From Hydra vulgaris (taxonomy: Eukaryota > Cnidaria > Hydrozoa > Anthoathecata > Hydridae): a DNA stretch of 64,000 nt. Location of the stretch: contig NC_088929.1 in the NCBI RefSeq assembly GCF_038396675.1, positions 34,027,501-34,091,500 on the forward strand, written 5' to 3'. Below are positions 39,226 through 51,385 of the stretch, piece after piece (position 1 is the stretch's first letter; every line of letters begins with the position of its first letter). A program made the translations under genes and the position numbers. The notes below the pieces were generated by a model, which was given only the letters and a program-made list of their open reading frames with translations, was not told where the DNA came from and did no database searches.

Positions 39226-42200
39226 ATATACTTATTAATTTCGGAAACAAATGAAAATAGTGACTTAATGGGCAATGCCTTCATTTTACAGACTGATTTT
39301 ATAACTTGATCAACGTCAGTATCAGAGTTCGAACTTATAATATAAAAAAACATTGTTAGAATATATGTCACGTATCAACGCAAATTAAAGACCGATTTTA
39401 AACACATGACTGTACAAGAGTATTTTTACTGGTTATGATTTTTTAATATAGTGATTATTACGTTCTGTTTTCATTAGCTAGACATGTTCATACTTTATTA
39501 TACAAAATATGTTTATACGAATATACCTGAATATGCAATACTGCCGTCAGATTGACCTCTAGATACTACAGTTTCTATGTTTCTTTGACATAAAGACAAA
39601 CGTTTTTGACAATGTATGTTGATAAAGGCTTGCGTTTCAAATAAAGATCTTTTAGATAATCTTCTGTCTTTACTTTTTTTATAGCTATATCTGCCAAAAT
39701 AAAAATTAAGCGGTACTGGTGCTTTGATCTCGTTTATGCTATTTATACAAATTCAATAATGAAATGAAAATAGAAAAAATTAATATATCAACCACATATT
39801 TTCACTAGAATAATAAATTTTAATATCTATAATTGGAAATAGGCAAAATATTAAAATTTACTACGAAAAAGTATGAAAAAGTTGCGTCGATCTGATTTCT
39901 GATATTTAACAGTAGTTAGTGGAAGTGGAACTCCACTTTTTTTGACCTTTTTTAACAGTTCTGCTTACAAAAATAGGAATTACTCAATGCTACTCTTTTT
40001 TTTTTTAATTTGGTTTCCTGTTTTATTTTTTTGTAACTAATAATGAAATTTATTGCTAGAAAAAAACTCTCAATATCAAATTTTTACTTTAAGTTATTAA
40101 GAGTATTACATGTACAATACATGTAAAACTTGTATATTAGGGTTGCGCTGAACGTTCAGCGCATCCCTAATATACAAGTATTGTACATGTATAATAAATG
40201 CACGTATAAAGGAAAAAAGTTATATTTTTTAAATAGTTTCACTTACCACTGCTATGCGTGATTCAACTGTTTATGAGAAGGTAATCTTGATTAACATTTA
40301 TGAAGAACTAATAATATTATGACATCTACTTATGTAGCTATTAAGTTTTAATATTTAAAGAACTGTGAAAAAGAAATAACTTTATTCCAATAGTTACTAC
40401 CTTTGTAATTAAAACTCCAATTTGTCTGCTTACAGCAGCAGTTTAAGTGTCCGTAAGGATGTCTAAACCAAGTCATTACAAAAATATTTGTATATATGGC
40501 CATCAAGTTTTTATATACTTAATTTTAATCAAATTTAAATTAAATTGTCTTTGAAAAATTTAATAACAGTTTTATCTGTATATAAAGCTGGGACCCCCAT
40601 CTGTTTATACAGTTACAATCCCAACACAACTATTATTGTATGATCAAGGTTATGCAATAGTTGTTGGAGGAGTCAAATATTAAGATCTTTACACAACTGT
40701 TAATTATTCTTTTGAAAAATAGTATTAATTTTCAGAAATATTAGGGAAGGGATTACGTGAGAGTAATAAGAGTTTTATGAAAACAACAGGTTCTATCAAG
40801 TTTAATCTTTTTAAATTTTTTTATGCTCGCTTTTATACCTTTTTTATTTATGTCGCAAAGAATTTTTTTTCATTTTTTGACATAAAAATTTTGTAATTGT
40901 GTAGTTTTTTTGTCATAAAAATTAAGTTAACGTTCATGCTCACATTAAATTTCGTGAAAACCAAACATGTAAGTCCTATTTGGTACATTGTTAAATGGAT
41001 AATATTTTTTATATATGCTAGTTCACGACAAGTTAATTAGCTTACATAAATTTTTTTTTTTTTTTCTTCAAAGACGTAAGATCGTGCGCAACTTCCGGGT
41101 CAAGCTTAAGGGGTGGGTGTGTCGTACCTTCCTAAGATAGTATAACTTTAACTTATTGTTAGTAGGGAATTTTCAAATGGAGAAAAGTACAAAAACAAAA
41201 ACAAAATAAAGACCTTTAAAAAATAGTATACATTAAAACAAAAGAACAAGAGGCATCAAATTCACCATCATTTACTATTCTTTTAACAATAAAACTGTTT
41301 TTAATTGAGCTTAGTTTTTGATGTCGAGATCAAGATCTGTAGGTTTTTTAAAAGAATTTTTAACTGATGCTAAGACCCTTCTCAGTAACTTTTGTAATTT
41401 TTTGGAACTCCACCCCTTTCTAGAGAATAAAATAAGGGCAAGTTTGATTGCTGTATAAAGATTCAACCTTATATAGCAATCAATTTTTTTTTTGATTGCT
41501 GCATAAGGTTTAACCCTTCACAAAATGAGAAATTGTATTTTTTTTGTTTTTTTTTTGTTTTGAGATTTTTAATCGTGGGTAGCCACCTTAAAACCCATTG
41601 GATAAGGACTGGTAGAACTACTGTTTATGCTTTTTATAAGTGGGTCATCACCCAGTGAGATCTGACCGGTAAAGGTAGAAACTATTGTAGTGGTGCCGGT
41701 AACTTTTGGAACATGAAAAATTATTATGTGAGTAGCTAAAACACCAAAGGGCGTTTAATTGGCTCTTACAAAGGGCGTTTAATTGGCTCTTTACTTACAA
41801 AGAGATCTTTTTCTAATATAACATACTAAAACAGGGTGTTTTGAATAATTTTATTTTTTAAACATATAAAAATAACGGTGTTATAAAAAATATTATTCAT
41901 GAAAAAATAACTTAAACAAAATACACGATTTAATTTTAAATTGATTTAAATACGAGTGGTGTTGCGTGATATTATAGTGCAGTGTAAAAAAGTTTTACAA
42001 TTTGAACATGCTACGATTCCTTTTATCAACAAACCAATTACAATTAGTTAATCAATAGCGTCTTCTTTAACTAATAATATTATTATGTAATTACGTACAA
42101 ATGAGGTTTTCTGAAAACCTTTTAATGTGTTCTTAAAAACCACATTAAACCTATTTAAAGACTTTATGGATAACCAATAATATAATGATATTTTTAATAA

Positions 42201-42530
42201 AAACATGTAATATTAATATAATTGTAAAAACGTAATAATTTTGATTGAAATAGTTTTTATAATATTTTAATATTAAATTTCTTTAAAATTATGCTTTATT
42301 GTGGTATAAACAAAAAATATACTTAAGTACCAAACTTAAATATGTTCTTGTTTGTCACATTAAAATGTTTAGAAAAAGATTCAAACAACCACTTCATTTG
42401 GCGAGGATGTAAACTTTACAAAATCATAACTTTTAAAAAAAAACTAGGGCATGAATTTTAAAACCTGTCAACTTAAAATTAGTGTAAGAAAACAAAAATA
42501 ATAAAAATTACTAACTTATTGCCCTCACAT
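39226..42530. other. AT-rich DNA, no gene; foldbacks
   Basis: No coding region was recognised over 3.3 kb. Repeats inside it: the foldback at 40107-40191, a hairpin at 41465-41510 (aaccttatatagcaatcaa with a near-complement) and a 2 x 22-bp tandem (aaagggcgtttaattggctc) at about 41746-41793. Confidence 0.6.
40107..40191. repeat. 85-bp nested foldback
   Basis: The inner stem of 26 bp (40128-40153 with 40154-40179) contains acttgtatattaggg and gcgctgaac, with one mismatch and no loop. An outer stem tacatgtacaatac (40107-40120) pairs with 40178-40191. The left side carries a 7-bp interruption. Confidence 0.8.
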
Positions 42531-44130
42531 TTGGAGTAGGGATGGTAAATGTTTTAGGGCAATTTTGTATCCAGGTTCTAATCACCACAATTTTTATTTC
42601 TTTATCTACTTATAAATTGCGTCGTAGCAAAGTATATATTGTCATTAGCCATACGTGGCCAAGGTGTCCAATTTCTGTTTTTCTGGAACAAGTACTTTTC
42701 TCAAAAAAAAACAAAAAAAACTCTTTAAATATATCTTAGGGCTCCTAAACTTTGCGGCTCTTGGTTTAGTTGCTTGTGGGACCGTAAGTTTTGCTTACAC
42801 TGGCCATGCGGTAGCTAGGCCACTGATACTACACGCAGATAAAGATATTTGCGTGAAAAGTTATAAATTTTTCATGCCCATATAAAAGTACCATAGTTGT
42901 TTAAACCAAGACTTTTAGAGTCAAAGGATATTTTTGAGCAGGTGGACTTTTTTGTATTAAAGTGGCAAAAGATCTTTACAAAAATAAAGTGTCTTCTTAA
43001 AAGGTCCAAGGCTCCCTTATCTTCAGGGTATGTTATAGCCCCCATAATTCAGGACAGGTTTAAACTTTCTTTCCTTAGTTTTTAAATAATAAACACATTT
43101 ACACAAAAAACTTGTAAAGAAGAACTAACAATTATGCCAATTATTTTCTTTTCAAATAATCTACCCTTTCTGAGTCTCCCATGGGTATATGCACCTTCTC
43201 CTAAATGCCTTATTTTAGCTTTGTCTAAATTTCAGACCTTTCGAATGGTTGGCCAGAGAGAAAATATTTTTGAGACGATTTGATTCAGAGAAAGGTTATT
43301 AAAGCTAAAACTATCATGGACAGGAACTCGAGAGGATTTCAATCATGGGCGGAAACCTATTATTGATATTTTCAAACTTTACAGGAAAGAAATACCTAAA
43401 ACGCGCAAATCAAATGTTGTGGCAAACTAAATGTTAGTGCCTTAAAGTTTTACTTTTTTGCATTACTTTTGTACAAGATCCTGTCAAAGTTATTGTAAAA
43501 TATAAGTAAATTTATTTACTTACTTTATATAAATTACTTTTAATTTACTGTACAAATTATATAAAATGTAAGCTAATGTAATTTGAATTTTATTTTATAT
43601 AATTTATTTTTAATAAAGATTTGTTATTACTTTTAACATAAAAAATTCCTACTTAAAAAATATTATTTTATTTGTAAATTCAATTTACAATTGGTAGCAC
43701 ATTACTTTTATGTAATTTATTTTCATATGCAAGTTACTTTTTCATAAAATTTTTTTTTAATTAGTTACTTTATAGGTAAATGTAAATTACAGTTTGAGGA
43801 ACTTTTATATTATGTAATGTAATTTTCAAAAGTTATTAATTTTTAAATGTAAAAGTAAACAGCTTTTTCATCTGACTTACTTTTACATGTAAAAGTAAAT
43901 TACTTTTTGATGTAATCTTCTTTTACATAACTTACTTTTGAAAGTAAAAAAAACTATAAAATTTTTTTACATTATAAAGTAAAAGCCGTTTCAAAAAAAT
44001 GAATTACTTATACGGAAATGTAAATTTACATAAAACGTTTAAAGTTACTTATGTAATTTACTTTTTGATAAAAATTAACTTACTCGTGTAAGTAAAAAAA
44101 AAGTAAGCAAAAGAGCCATCCCTAATCCAA
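42531..44130. mobile_element. Possible hAT-type non-autonomous element with 15-bp ends
   Basis: ttggagtagggatgg at 42531-42545 faces ccatccctaatccaa at 44116-44130, complementary with one mismatch. tagggatgg resembles hAT ends, but no 8-bp duplication is visible. The right half (about 43490-44110) is built of many taaaagtaaattac and acttttacat words in both orientations. The left half has short frames without similarity to anything known. The boundary call is tentative. Confidence 0.4.
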
Positions 44131-45500
44131 ACAATGATTTAACACTTCTGGGGCTGTAACTGGCATTTTCTAATCCCAAAAGATTTTATCTGGTTCTTCG
44201 GCATTTTTCCTGAAACAAAAGAGAGGTCTTGCTTATTCATTATCTCTTTCAATATATACCGCAGTTTTACAAAATTTCTTTTAGCCATGAACGCAAATTA
44301 TAAATATTATATATTATATATATTTTGCAAGTACCGTAATATACATAAACATTACGGTACTTGCAAAAGTAAGTTGTAAAAAAGTAAACCATAGTCAGGT
44401 GATATTTATTTAAGTTTTTATATCTCTCGCAATATATTTTTTATTTTTTATATACCTCTATTTATTTTATTTACCTTTTTTTTATACCTCTTTTACACCC
44501 CTTTTTAATACAATTAACAAACTCTATAATAAATACAATTAAATTATTTACAATTATAAATGAGTAACATCTTATAAATCAGCATAAAAGTAATATTTTA
44601 TTTGTACTATTATTACGTAGGTTTACAATTTTAGTACGAATAATTTTGGCTGTACCCTTTACAGGGTTTCCCTGCGCAATTTGGCAATGTGTCATTGTAA
44701 TATGACAATGTATCATTGTGTTTTGAAAACGTGTCATTGATTGACTTTTAAATAAACTTTAATTACTTTATTAATCGTAAATTTGTTTGCAATTGAGTAA
44801 AATATAAGATAACATATATTGTCTTATATTTTACGATATCTCAAAACATCGAAATACCAAAGACATCATCGAGACACGAAGAGATTATGCCATTCAAATA
44901 AGTACTCTTCCAGTAACGTACTCTAAGGAATAAATGATTTTTTATTGATTAAGTTTGAATTAATGTTTTGAAACGTTAAAGTTGATTTTAGTTGAAATTG
45001 CAATTTTAAATTCCTCCAATACTTTACAAGTAATTTGGTTGCAGGACAGTGTACAATCCGCGTCAACTAAAGATATGATTAAGTTTTTTTGTTCTTCTGA
45101 AAGCTTTGATTTTGGAACAAAACTTCTATGATTTGCCATAGATTGACCTGCTTCAGTAAATTTAAAAATGGTTTCATAAATATTTGTAAGTTTGATGTCA
45201 AGAATTTAAGATTTTCCTGGTAGCGTCTTATGGTTTTCATATGATTAAATCGCCCTTTTACAATCAAAATTTGGTACAGTACTATTTTTTCTCGACATTT
45301 GAATTTTGTGGAAAAAGACAAAATAGAAAATACTTCCTTTTTTTTTTTTTTATTAATTATATAGATTGGTTTAATTTAATAAAACATTAAATAAACTTTA
45401 TTTAAAAATAATCAAAAATTAATGATAAATTTTTAAAAATCAATAACGCCTCGTCAAAATACAATGATAGTCACATAGTCACAAGAATGAATTTATACTT
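44131..45500. other. No gene seen; hairpins
   Basis: ttttgcaagtaccgtaat at 44323-44340 pairs exactly with 44351-44368. gtaaaatataaga at 44797-44809 pairs with 44822-44834. Four loose copies of a tgacaatgtatcattg-like word lie at 44680-44740. An 80-codon minus-strand frame at 45079-45321 has no recognisable motif and is not called. Confidence 0.55.
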
Positions 45501-45791
45501 TTGGCTATGAATTACAAATTTAATAGCAAAATGCAAAAAACTCCTTCCATTTTCTATAGTCTTTATAATCAAAAGCCAGAGTATAAATACCTGTTGCGCA
45601 CAAATAGTACCCTTTTAGAGCCTTCAACTAAGCTTGAGCAATTTAAAATCACTTATCGTGCACCTCATATCTGGAATAAGTTTTTATTACTTAATCAAAA
45701 TATTATTGACTTTGAAAACTTAAATGGCTTTAAAAAAACCATTAAAAAGAGTATTTTAAAGTATAAAAATTTACTTACTGATTTTTTCTAA
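45501..45791 (+). pseudogene. LINE reverse transcriptase C-terminal fragment
   Basis: The frame has FYSLYNQKPEYKYLLRTNST, then ITYRAPHIWNKFLL and GFKKTIKKSILKYKNLL before the stop. This is the tail of a CR1/L2-like ORF2, as in the fragments at 1408 and 17600. The polymerase part is missing and there is no proper start. Confidence 0.7.
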
Positions 45792-45996
45792 ATTTGTTCA
45801 TTGCTAGCTTCTTATATAAACTCTTATTTTCTAATATACTTAAATACATTTTTCAAAAATTGCGTCAGCAATAAACGTGGTAATATTAAGAAAAAGTAAC
45901 GATATATGTTTGTATAATTGTTATCTTACATTTTAATACAATTATAATGTAACAATTTAACGTAAGAATTTTGTAAATATTTTTATTTTTATATAT

Positions 45997-45997
45997 G

Positions 45998-46058
<61 letters not shown>
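45997..46058. repeat. (TA)n microsatellite
   Basis: About 60 bp of TA after a tatgtatg lead. Confidence 0.95.
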
Positions 46059-46060
<2 letters not shown>

Positions 46061-46450
46061 CATTGTAAAGCGGTTCTTGATGATAAAACCTTTTGGTCTT
46101 CTGCAAGTTGCCCCCGTTCTTCTTACAGTTCGTATTACAGAAATTATAAGATATTTAAATATATATAAATATAAGAACTCGTATAAGTAAAATAGCCAAG
46201 TGAATGTATCTTTATAAATATAAATACATTTAAATGCATTTTTATAAATATAACCATAATCATTTCTAGCTATTGTGTAAATGGAAAAAAAAAATTTCAA
46301 GACGTGTAAAAGTTTTTTTAAAAATAAGAGATTTTTACAATAATGTTGAGGTCAAGTTACTGTTGTTTAACAACGCATTTAAAATGTTGAAAAGAGTTTA
46401 TCGTTTTAATCTCATTTGTAAGATATGAGTTCCACAATTGTGGTCCTCTT

Positions 46451-49110
46451 CTAAATATTGAGAATTGGGATTGACTCAAAGATATTTTTGGAATATATTT
46501 TTGGGACCAAATTATTATTTACTTTGAACATAAACTGAAGGATGCTATAGATGTTTTGTTCATAAATATTAAGAGCTCTTAGTTCTTTCATTATTTGTTT
46601 AGCACTAACATATCCATTTGTGAATATGCGGTATGCTTGCTTTTGTTTTTTATAGACTAAGGCTACTTTTGATTGGTAAGATTCCCCAGGCAACATTGCA
46701 GTAGCTAATGTAGCTATGAACAAATGCAAAGTATAAACTTTTTAGACATATAAACTTCACAGAAAATGCTCTTTTTAATATTGTTTTGTTAACTAAAATA
46801 TCTGGAAGTGTTAATGGTAATGTGTCTGATTTTGATGGTTTTGTGAAAAAAATGTATTTGCTTTTTTCAATGTTCAAGGAAAGTTTGTTAGCCTTCAACC
46901 AATCACTTGGCTCTTCAAGCTCCTGATTTACTGTGTTAAAAATAGTTTTAATATTAAAGTGGGTGTAGGAAGCTTGGGTGTCATCTGCAAAAAGAATAAA
47001 ATTCAGTATGCAAGAAGATAAAAATATGTCGTTAATATAGACAAGAAAAAGCAAAGGACCTAGAATAGATCCCTGGGGGATCTATTCTAGGTCCTTTGAA
47101 ACCACAAGTAATGGTTTCAAAGGAAGTGTAAGTTTTATTTTAATATAAAGCTTGTTTAGGATTGTTAAGATAGCATCTAAACCATTTTTATTTTTTATAC
47201 CATAATTACTAAGTTTGTATAGAAGGATCTCGTGATCCACTGTATCGATCGCCTTTGACAAATCAATAAATACTCCAAGTGTATATTGATTTTTGTCAAA
47301 CCCATTCACAATTTCGTTAACTGACTTTATTACTGCATGTTCAGTTGAATGGTCTTTTTTAAATCCGTATTGGTTATTAAAAAGGGTATTGTGATTTTGG
47401 AGGTATGAAAAAAGTCTGCTGTACATTATGCATTCCAGTACTTTCGAGAAGCATGAAAGTATGGAGATAGGCCTATAATTTGATAAAGTAGAGCTATCTT
47501 CGCTTTTATATATCGGAACTGCGCGTGCTAATTTCAAGTGTTCAGAAAAAACTCCACTTTTTAATGAGAGATTAAAGATACACAATAGGGGATATTCAAT
47601 AACATCATAAACTTCTTTAACCACATGAGAGCTTATGTCATCAAGGCCCGGAATTTTTTTTGATTGTATTGTTTTTAATTGTTTTTCGAAGCTCATCAGA
47701 AGTCAAACTCGTCCATTAGAAAGTCCACTTCTTTTAAATATGATTTGAATATTTTTTTACATTGAATTATTTTATTAGTTAGTGTGTTTCCGATGTTTGT
47801 AAAATAATTGTTAAAACTTTCAGCAATCTTTTTTTGATCATTAATAACAATGTTTTTGTTATCGATATTTAAATGGTTTGGCAGGATATTACCTGGATCA
47901 ATCTTTTCGTTTCCTATTACTTCTTTTATAACATCTCATGTTTTTTTATTATTACCAATATTATTTTGTAAAAGATTTAAATAATAATTTTTTTAGCTTT
48001 TTTCTTAAGTTTTTCAAAAAGGTTTTTATAACTTTTATATTTTTGTTCATTTTTTAAGTTTTTTTTTAAATATTTTTCGTAGAGTGTTTTTTCTTGGAAG
48101 ATTTGATGAGGCCTTTTGAAATCCATGGACTTTGTAAGTTTTTGAGCTTGACTCTATTTTCTTGTTTTGGAAATGCTTTTTCATAAGCATTACTGAGCTC
48201 ACAGATAAAATGTTCATAAGCTTTATTTGCGTCTTTGCAGTTAATAAGTTGTTGCCAGTTTATTAGCGATAAGTGACCGCGAAGTATTTTAATACTAATT
48301 TTATTTACTTCCCTTTTTTTAATATATATTATTTTGTTTGGTATCCCGTCAGATTTTTCTTTGCATATTGAATTAGAAGTAAAAAAGATTGGAAAATGAT
48401 CACTTACATCGGTTTTTATGATCCCACTTTAAGTGTTATACTTTGAAAAATTATTAGTAAAGATATTGTCTATGAGTTTTTTAGTTTGATGAGTAACATG
48501 AGTTGGTTCGTTAATTATTGGTTATATTCTATATTGATAAAAGAATATTTATAAAGCATATAACTTTGTTATCAGTTTTTATGTCTAAAAGGTTTATATC
48601 GAAGTCCCCCATTAAGTATAGTTGTTTATTTCTTACCGTTTCTAAATACTGTTCTAAATATTTTTCAAACAATTTTATATTACCACTAGGTGTTCTATAT
48701 ATTGCAGTTAAAAAAATATTTTGTACTTTTTTCTTTTTATTAATCAGTTCTAAGGTTAATGACTCACATTCTTCACTACAATGGCTAAGATTTTCTGCTG
48801 TTTTAAATTGCAGTGTATTGTGGATAAAAAAACATATACTGCCGCCCATACCTTTACCTCTGGTTTGATGAATTGATTTGTACCTTGTCAATTGAAGATT
48901 CAAATTATTGGAATCTTCATCTTGACACCAAGTTTCTATAAGGCATATTACCTTAAATTCACAGTTTATGTTATGTAACATAGATTTAAAATTTTCAAAA
49001 TTGTTTTTCAGACTTCTAATGTTTAAAGTTAATGATGTAAATGATGGTTGCGTTGAGCCTATATAACAAGAAACTTCTTTAACATTACCGTAACAAGACT
49101 CAAAATCAAT
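46451..49110 (-). pseudogene. LINE ORF2: endonuclease + reverse transcriptase, frameshifted
   Basis: The endonuclease part reads LTLNIRSLKNNFENF, LIETWC, GGSICFFIHN, AIYRTPSGN and YLMGDFDINLLD (49030-48540). The linker keeps SPWISKGLIKSSKKK near 48110. RT blocks are ARAVPIYKSED..LSNYRPIS, NNQYGFKKDHSTEHA, LGVFIDLSKAIDTVDHE (Phe of the usual AFD changed to Ile) and, after a break, PQGSILGPLLFLVYIND and FADDTQ (47054-46650). The tail ends at 46451. Frames change at least four times. One break at 47053-47097 is a perfect 21-bp inverted duplication just before PQGSILGPL. It is not functional as it stands. Confidence 0.88.
47053..47123. repeat. Perfect 21-bp inverted duplication in LINE RT, plus 12-bp hairpin
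   Basis: aaaggacctagaatagatcc plus c at 47053-47073 pairs without mismatch with 47077-47097 (loop tgg). The first arm encodes GSILGPL on the minus strand; the second is its inverted copy and introduces a stop. Next to it cctttgaaacca (47093-47104) pairs with 47112-47123. Confidence 0.9.
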
Positions 49111-49265
49111 ATCCTCAAAAAGATTATATTAGGATCAGTATTTTTATTCAAAAGTAGTGTATTTTTGTTATCAAAAATCTCAAAAGTTTTTGTTTTAGTT
49201 ATTTTATCAGTCATTTTTGTTATTAAATTTCTATATCTCTTTTATGATAATAAAAATTAATATTT

Positions 49266-50014
49266 TTACTTAACTATATTTTTCTTTGTAGATACGTTTT
49301 TTGGTTTAATAATTTTATTGTACCTTATTCCGACATTTTCTCCCTTTTCTCTTCTTCGTTTTACCTCAATAAACAATTTCTTCCTTATAATTGCTGTCTC
49401 TCGAGAATAATCTTCATTGATGAAGATGTTTAGTCCCTTTAGGCGATGAGCTTCTTTTAGAATTTTAACTTTGTCTTTATATCTAAGTAGTTTCATTATT
49501 ATAGCTCTCGGTCGTCCTTCTTTTTTGTAACCTGTGCGGTGAGCTCTATCAATTTCAACTTCGTTGACTCTTAAGCATTAGAGAATAGTTTTAAAACTTT
49601 ATCTTCGGTCTCATCCCAGGTTTCGTTTATACTTTCGGTAATACCTTCTATTCTAAGGTTATTTCGTCTTGATCGATCTTCCAATATCCTATTTTTTTCG
49701 CAAATATTTTTTATAGGGCTTTCGTTCTCTAAGTTATTACATTCCGTTTTAATTTTTTGGTCGATTAAATGTTCGTGAAAGTTAAGACTATCTTTTAATT
49801 CATCAAGTTCTTTTTCTAATTTGTTTATTTTGTTAATACTTTCCGCCGATTTGTTTTCAATTTGGCTTAATCGATCATTTATTATTTTTAAATTGGAGCT
49901 TAAAATCTCAACAAAGTTTTTTTCTTGTTGCTTCAGCATTAATTCAGTTCCTTTTTTGTATTCGCTTAACATTTCTGTCAACATTTTCTTTATGTCTGAT
50001 TTTGTTACTGCCAT
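49266..50014 (-). pseudogene. LINE ORF1: coiled coil + RRM-like + C-terminal domain, frameshifted
   Basis: The start MAVTKSDIKKMLTEML is followed by a long heptad-like stretch (NKINKLEKELDELKDSLNFH), the conserved DRSRRNNLRIEGI and then a stop near 49571. In another frame the protein continues with VNEVEIDRAHRTGYKKEGRP, IIMKLLRYKDKVKIL and NIFINEDYSRET (49570-49266). This is the layout of an L1-type ORF1 RNA chaperone: trimer coiled coil, RRM, C-terminal domain. A single shift separates the halves. Confidence 0.85.
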
Positions 50015-50040
50015 AATAATCTTTTTGATTTGCTATCAAC

Positions 50041-50274
50041 AAGATGCAATTTTAATAATTCAATATAAATATATTAGACACTTTCTGTTGAAGTACAATT
50101 CGATACTTTGCAATTATTACTAAGATAAGAAAGGATTCAAAAACTACGATAAGAATGGATTCAAAAACATTTATATGTATATTCAATCTTAACGAATCTT
50201 TATTATGTAATCACGAAAATGTATACTATGGAACAAAAATAAATTAATAAAAAAAAAAAAAAATAGAGATACGC
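50041..50274. other. Upstream flank of the LINE, no gene
   Basis: AT-rich; may include the LINE 5' untranslated part. Ends in an A-run (about 50249-50263). Confidence 0.4.
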
Positions 50275-50600
50275 AATACCCCAGCAGACACAGTGACGTG
50301 ACATAAACGTGCATTTCACGTTACTTTTGGCACGTAACATTTAGTTATCTTTTTGGTTACGAAATTCAAAAAGACCAAAAAGTAGCCTAACTTTTAACGC
50401 GCTAAAAGTAACGTGAAAAACACGCTCTTATGTAGCGTATGGACGCGCTTTTCAAGTTACTTTTGGCACGTGATATTTAGGTCATACTTATGACCAAAGA
50501 ACGTGACGTCATATTTTTCACGTAACTTTGAACATGCTAATAACGTGCCATCATAGCCATTTTTTAACGACAAATATCTCTTTATTGCAATAATAAAGCT
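50275..50600. mobile_element. MITE-like repeat with cccagcagacac end and cacgttac words
   Basis: It starts cccagcagacacagtgacgt and contains repeated ttcacgttacttttggcacg words (near 50315 and 50452) and inverted forms. The end resembles cctactggg at 62627-62635, read in reverse, and both segments are full of acgtgaa/ttcacgt. They probably belong to the same broad group of non-autonomous repeats. No right end was found here. Confidence 0.45.
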
Positions 50601-50607
50601 TTAAAGT

Positions 50608-50785
50608 AGTTGAGTCAAAACTACAACAGTAACGTCAAATTTTCCATGTATGAATAAAAACCAAATTAAATGAAATTAAAAAAACAGATTTAACTTTAAG
50701 ACAAATTTATAACTTTTATGTTAAGCTTTATTAAATAAAGTGTTAAATTCTAATTACTTTTTATTATTAAACTAATAAAGTGGAT
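50608..50785 (+). repeat. 178-bp dispersed module, third copy
   Basis: Same length as 9865-10042 and nearly identical, from agttgagtca to aataaagtggat. It sits directly in front of the protein fragment at 50798. Confidence 0.88.
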
Positions 50786-50797
50786 GTAAAAGTTTGA

Positions 50798-51385
50798 TTG
50801 ACATCTTCAAACGCCATAGATGCTCCTATCAACGACCTACAGTTTTGGAAGAACATGCAAATGTTTAAAAAAATTGACCCAGGAGTAGCAGAAGCAGCTT
50901 TGATAGCTCAAACAAGACACCTATGGCACCTAAGTGAAGAATTTGTACCCTTTGCCCTCTCTTTAGGATCTGTGTCTACCCATGAAAAAAAGAAAATTGC
51001 TTCAACAATTCTGAAAAAAATAAACGATGAAAATATGGTAACTGGAGTGCCAGTAATGCCACAGATGAATCAAAACGTGAAAGTGAGCTCTCTAATTGGA
51101 AAAAATTCCAGGCTTCTTTTTGATCTTTTGAAAGTAAATACTAAGTGACTTTCACTATACCCCGATGAATGGTAAAAAAATTATGAATTTAACTACATAT
51201 CTGGGATATTAAAGGACCTAAAAGTTGTAAACGATTTAGCGGAAAGGTCAGTTAAACTTGTTACTGACTTTAATCAAAGTCTAACACTGGATGAAAATCA
51301 AAAGCAGTGCCTTTTGCAAGTAGTGGAACAGCATAGAAGGAACATATCAAAGTTTGAAAAAGCATCAATGTTGATAAAAAAGTAG
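50798..51385 (+). pseudogene. C-terminal fragment of the TTxSNTG protein family
   Basis: One frame with two stops (TGA at 51146-51148 and TAA shortly after). It opens INDLQFWKNMQMFKKIDP, then RHLWHLSEEFVPFALSLGSV, SSLIGKNSRLLFDLL, and after the stops YISGILKDLKVVNDLAERSV and LLQVVEQHRRN. The first parts align by motif with HCWYLDSTMIPLAF and the last with FVNDHLERC in the copy at 33743-36100. Only the C-terminal third is present. Family function is unknown to me. Confidence 0.6.

Larger units (their letters stand above)
46290..50040 (-). mobile_element. Nearly full-length LINE (CR1/L2-like) with ORF1 and ORF2
   Basis: On the minus strand, ORF1 (50014-49266) is followed by an ORF2 with AP-type endonuclease (about 49110-48529), linker, reverse transcriptase (47696-46650) and C-terminal tail (46729-46440). 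This is the complete order for an endonuclease-bearing non-LTR retrotransposon. The exact 5' and 3' ends were not defined; no clear poly-A tail was seen near 46290. Confidence 0.85.

Noticed and set aside
42542-43085. Three short plus-strand frames
   Set aside because: No recognisable motif, overlapping frames, and within a probable non-autonomous repeat.
45079-45321. 80-codon minus-strand frame
   Set aside because: AT-rich, no motif, no conserved neighbours.
48518-48868. 116-codon plus-strand frame
   Set aside because: Shadow of the LINE endonuclease on the minus strand; the same holds for 49821-50123 over ORF1.
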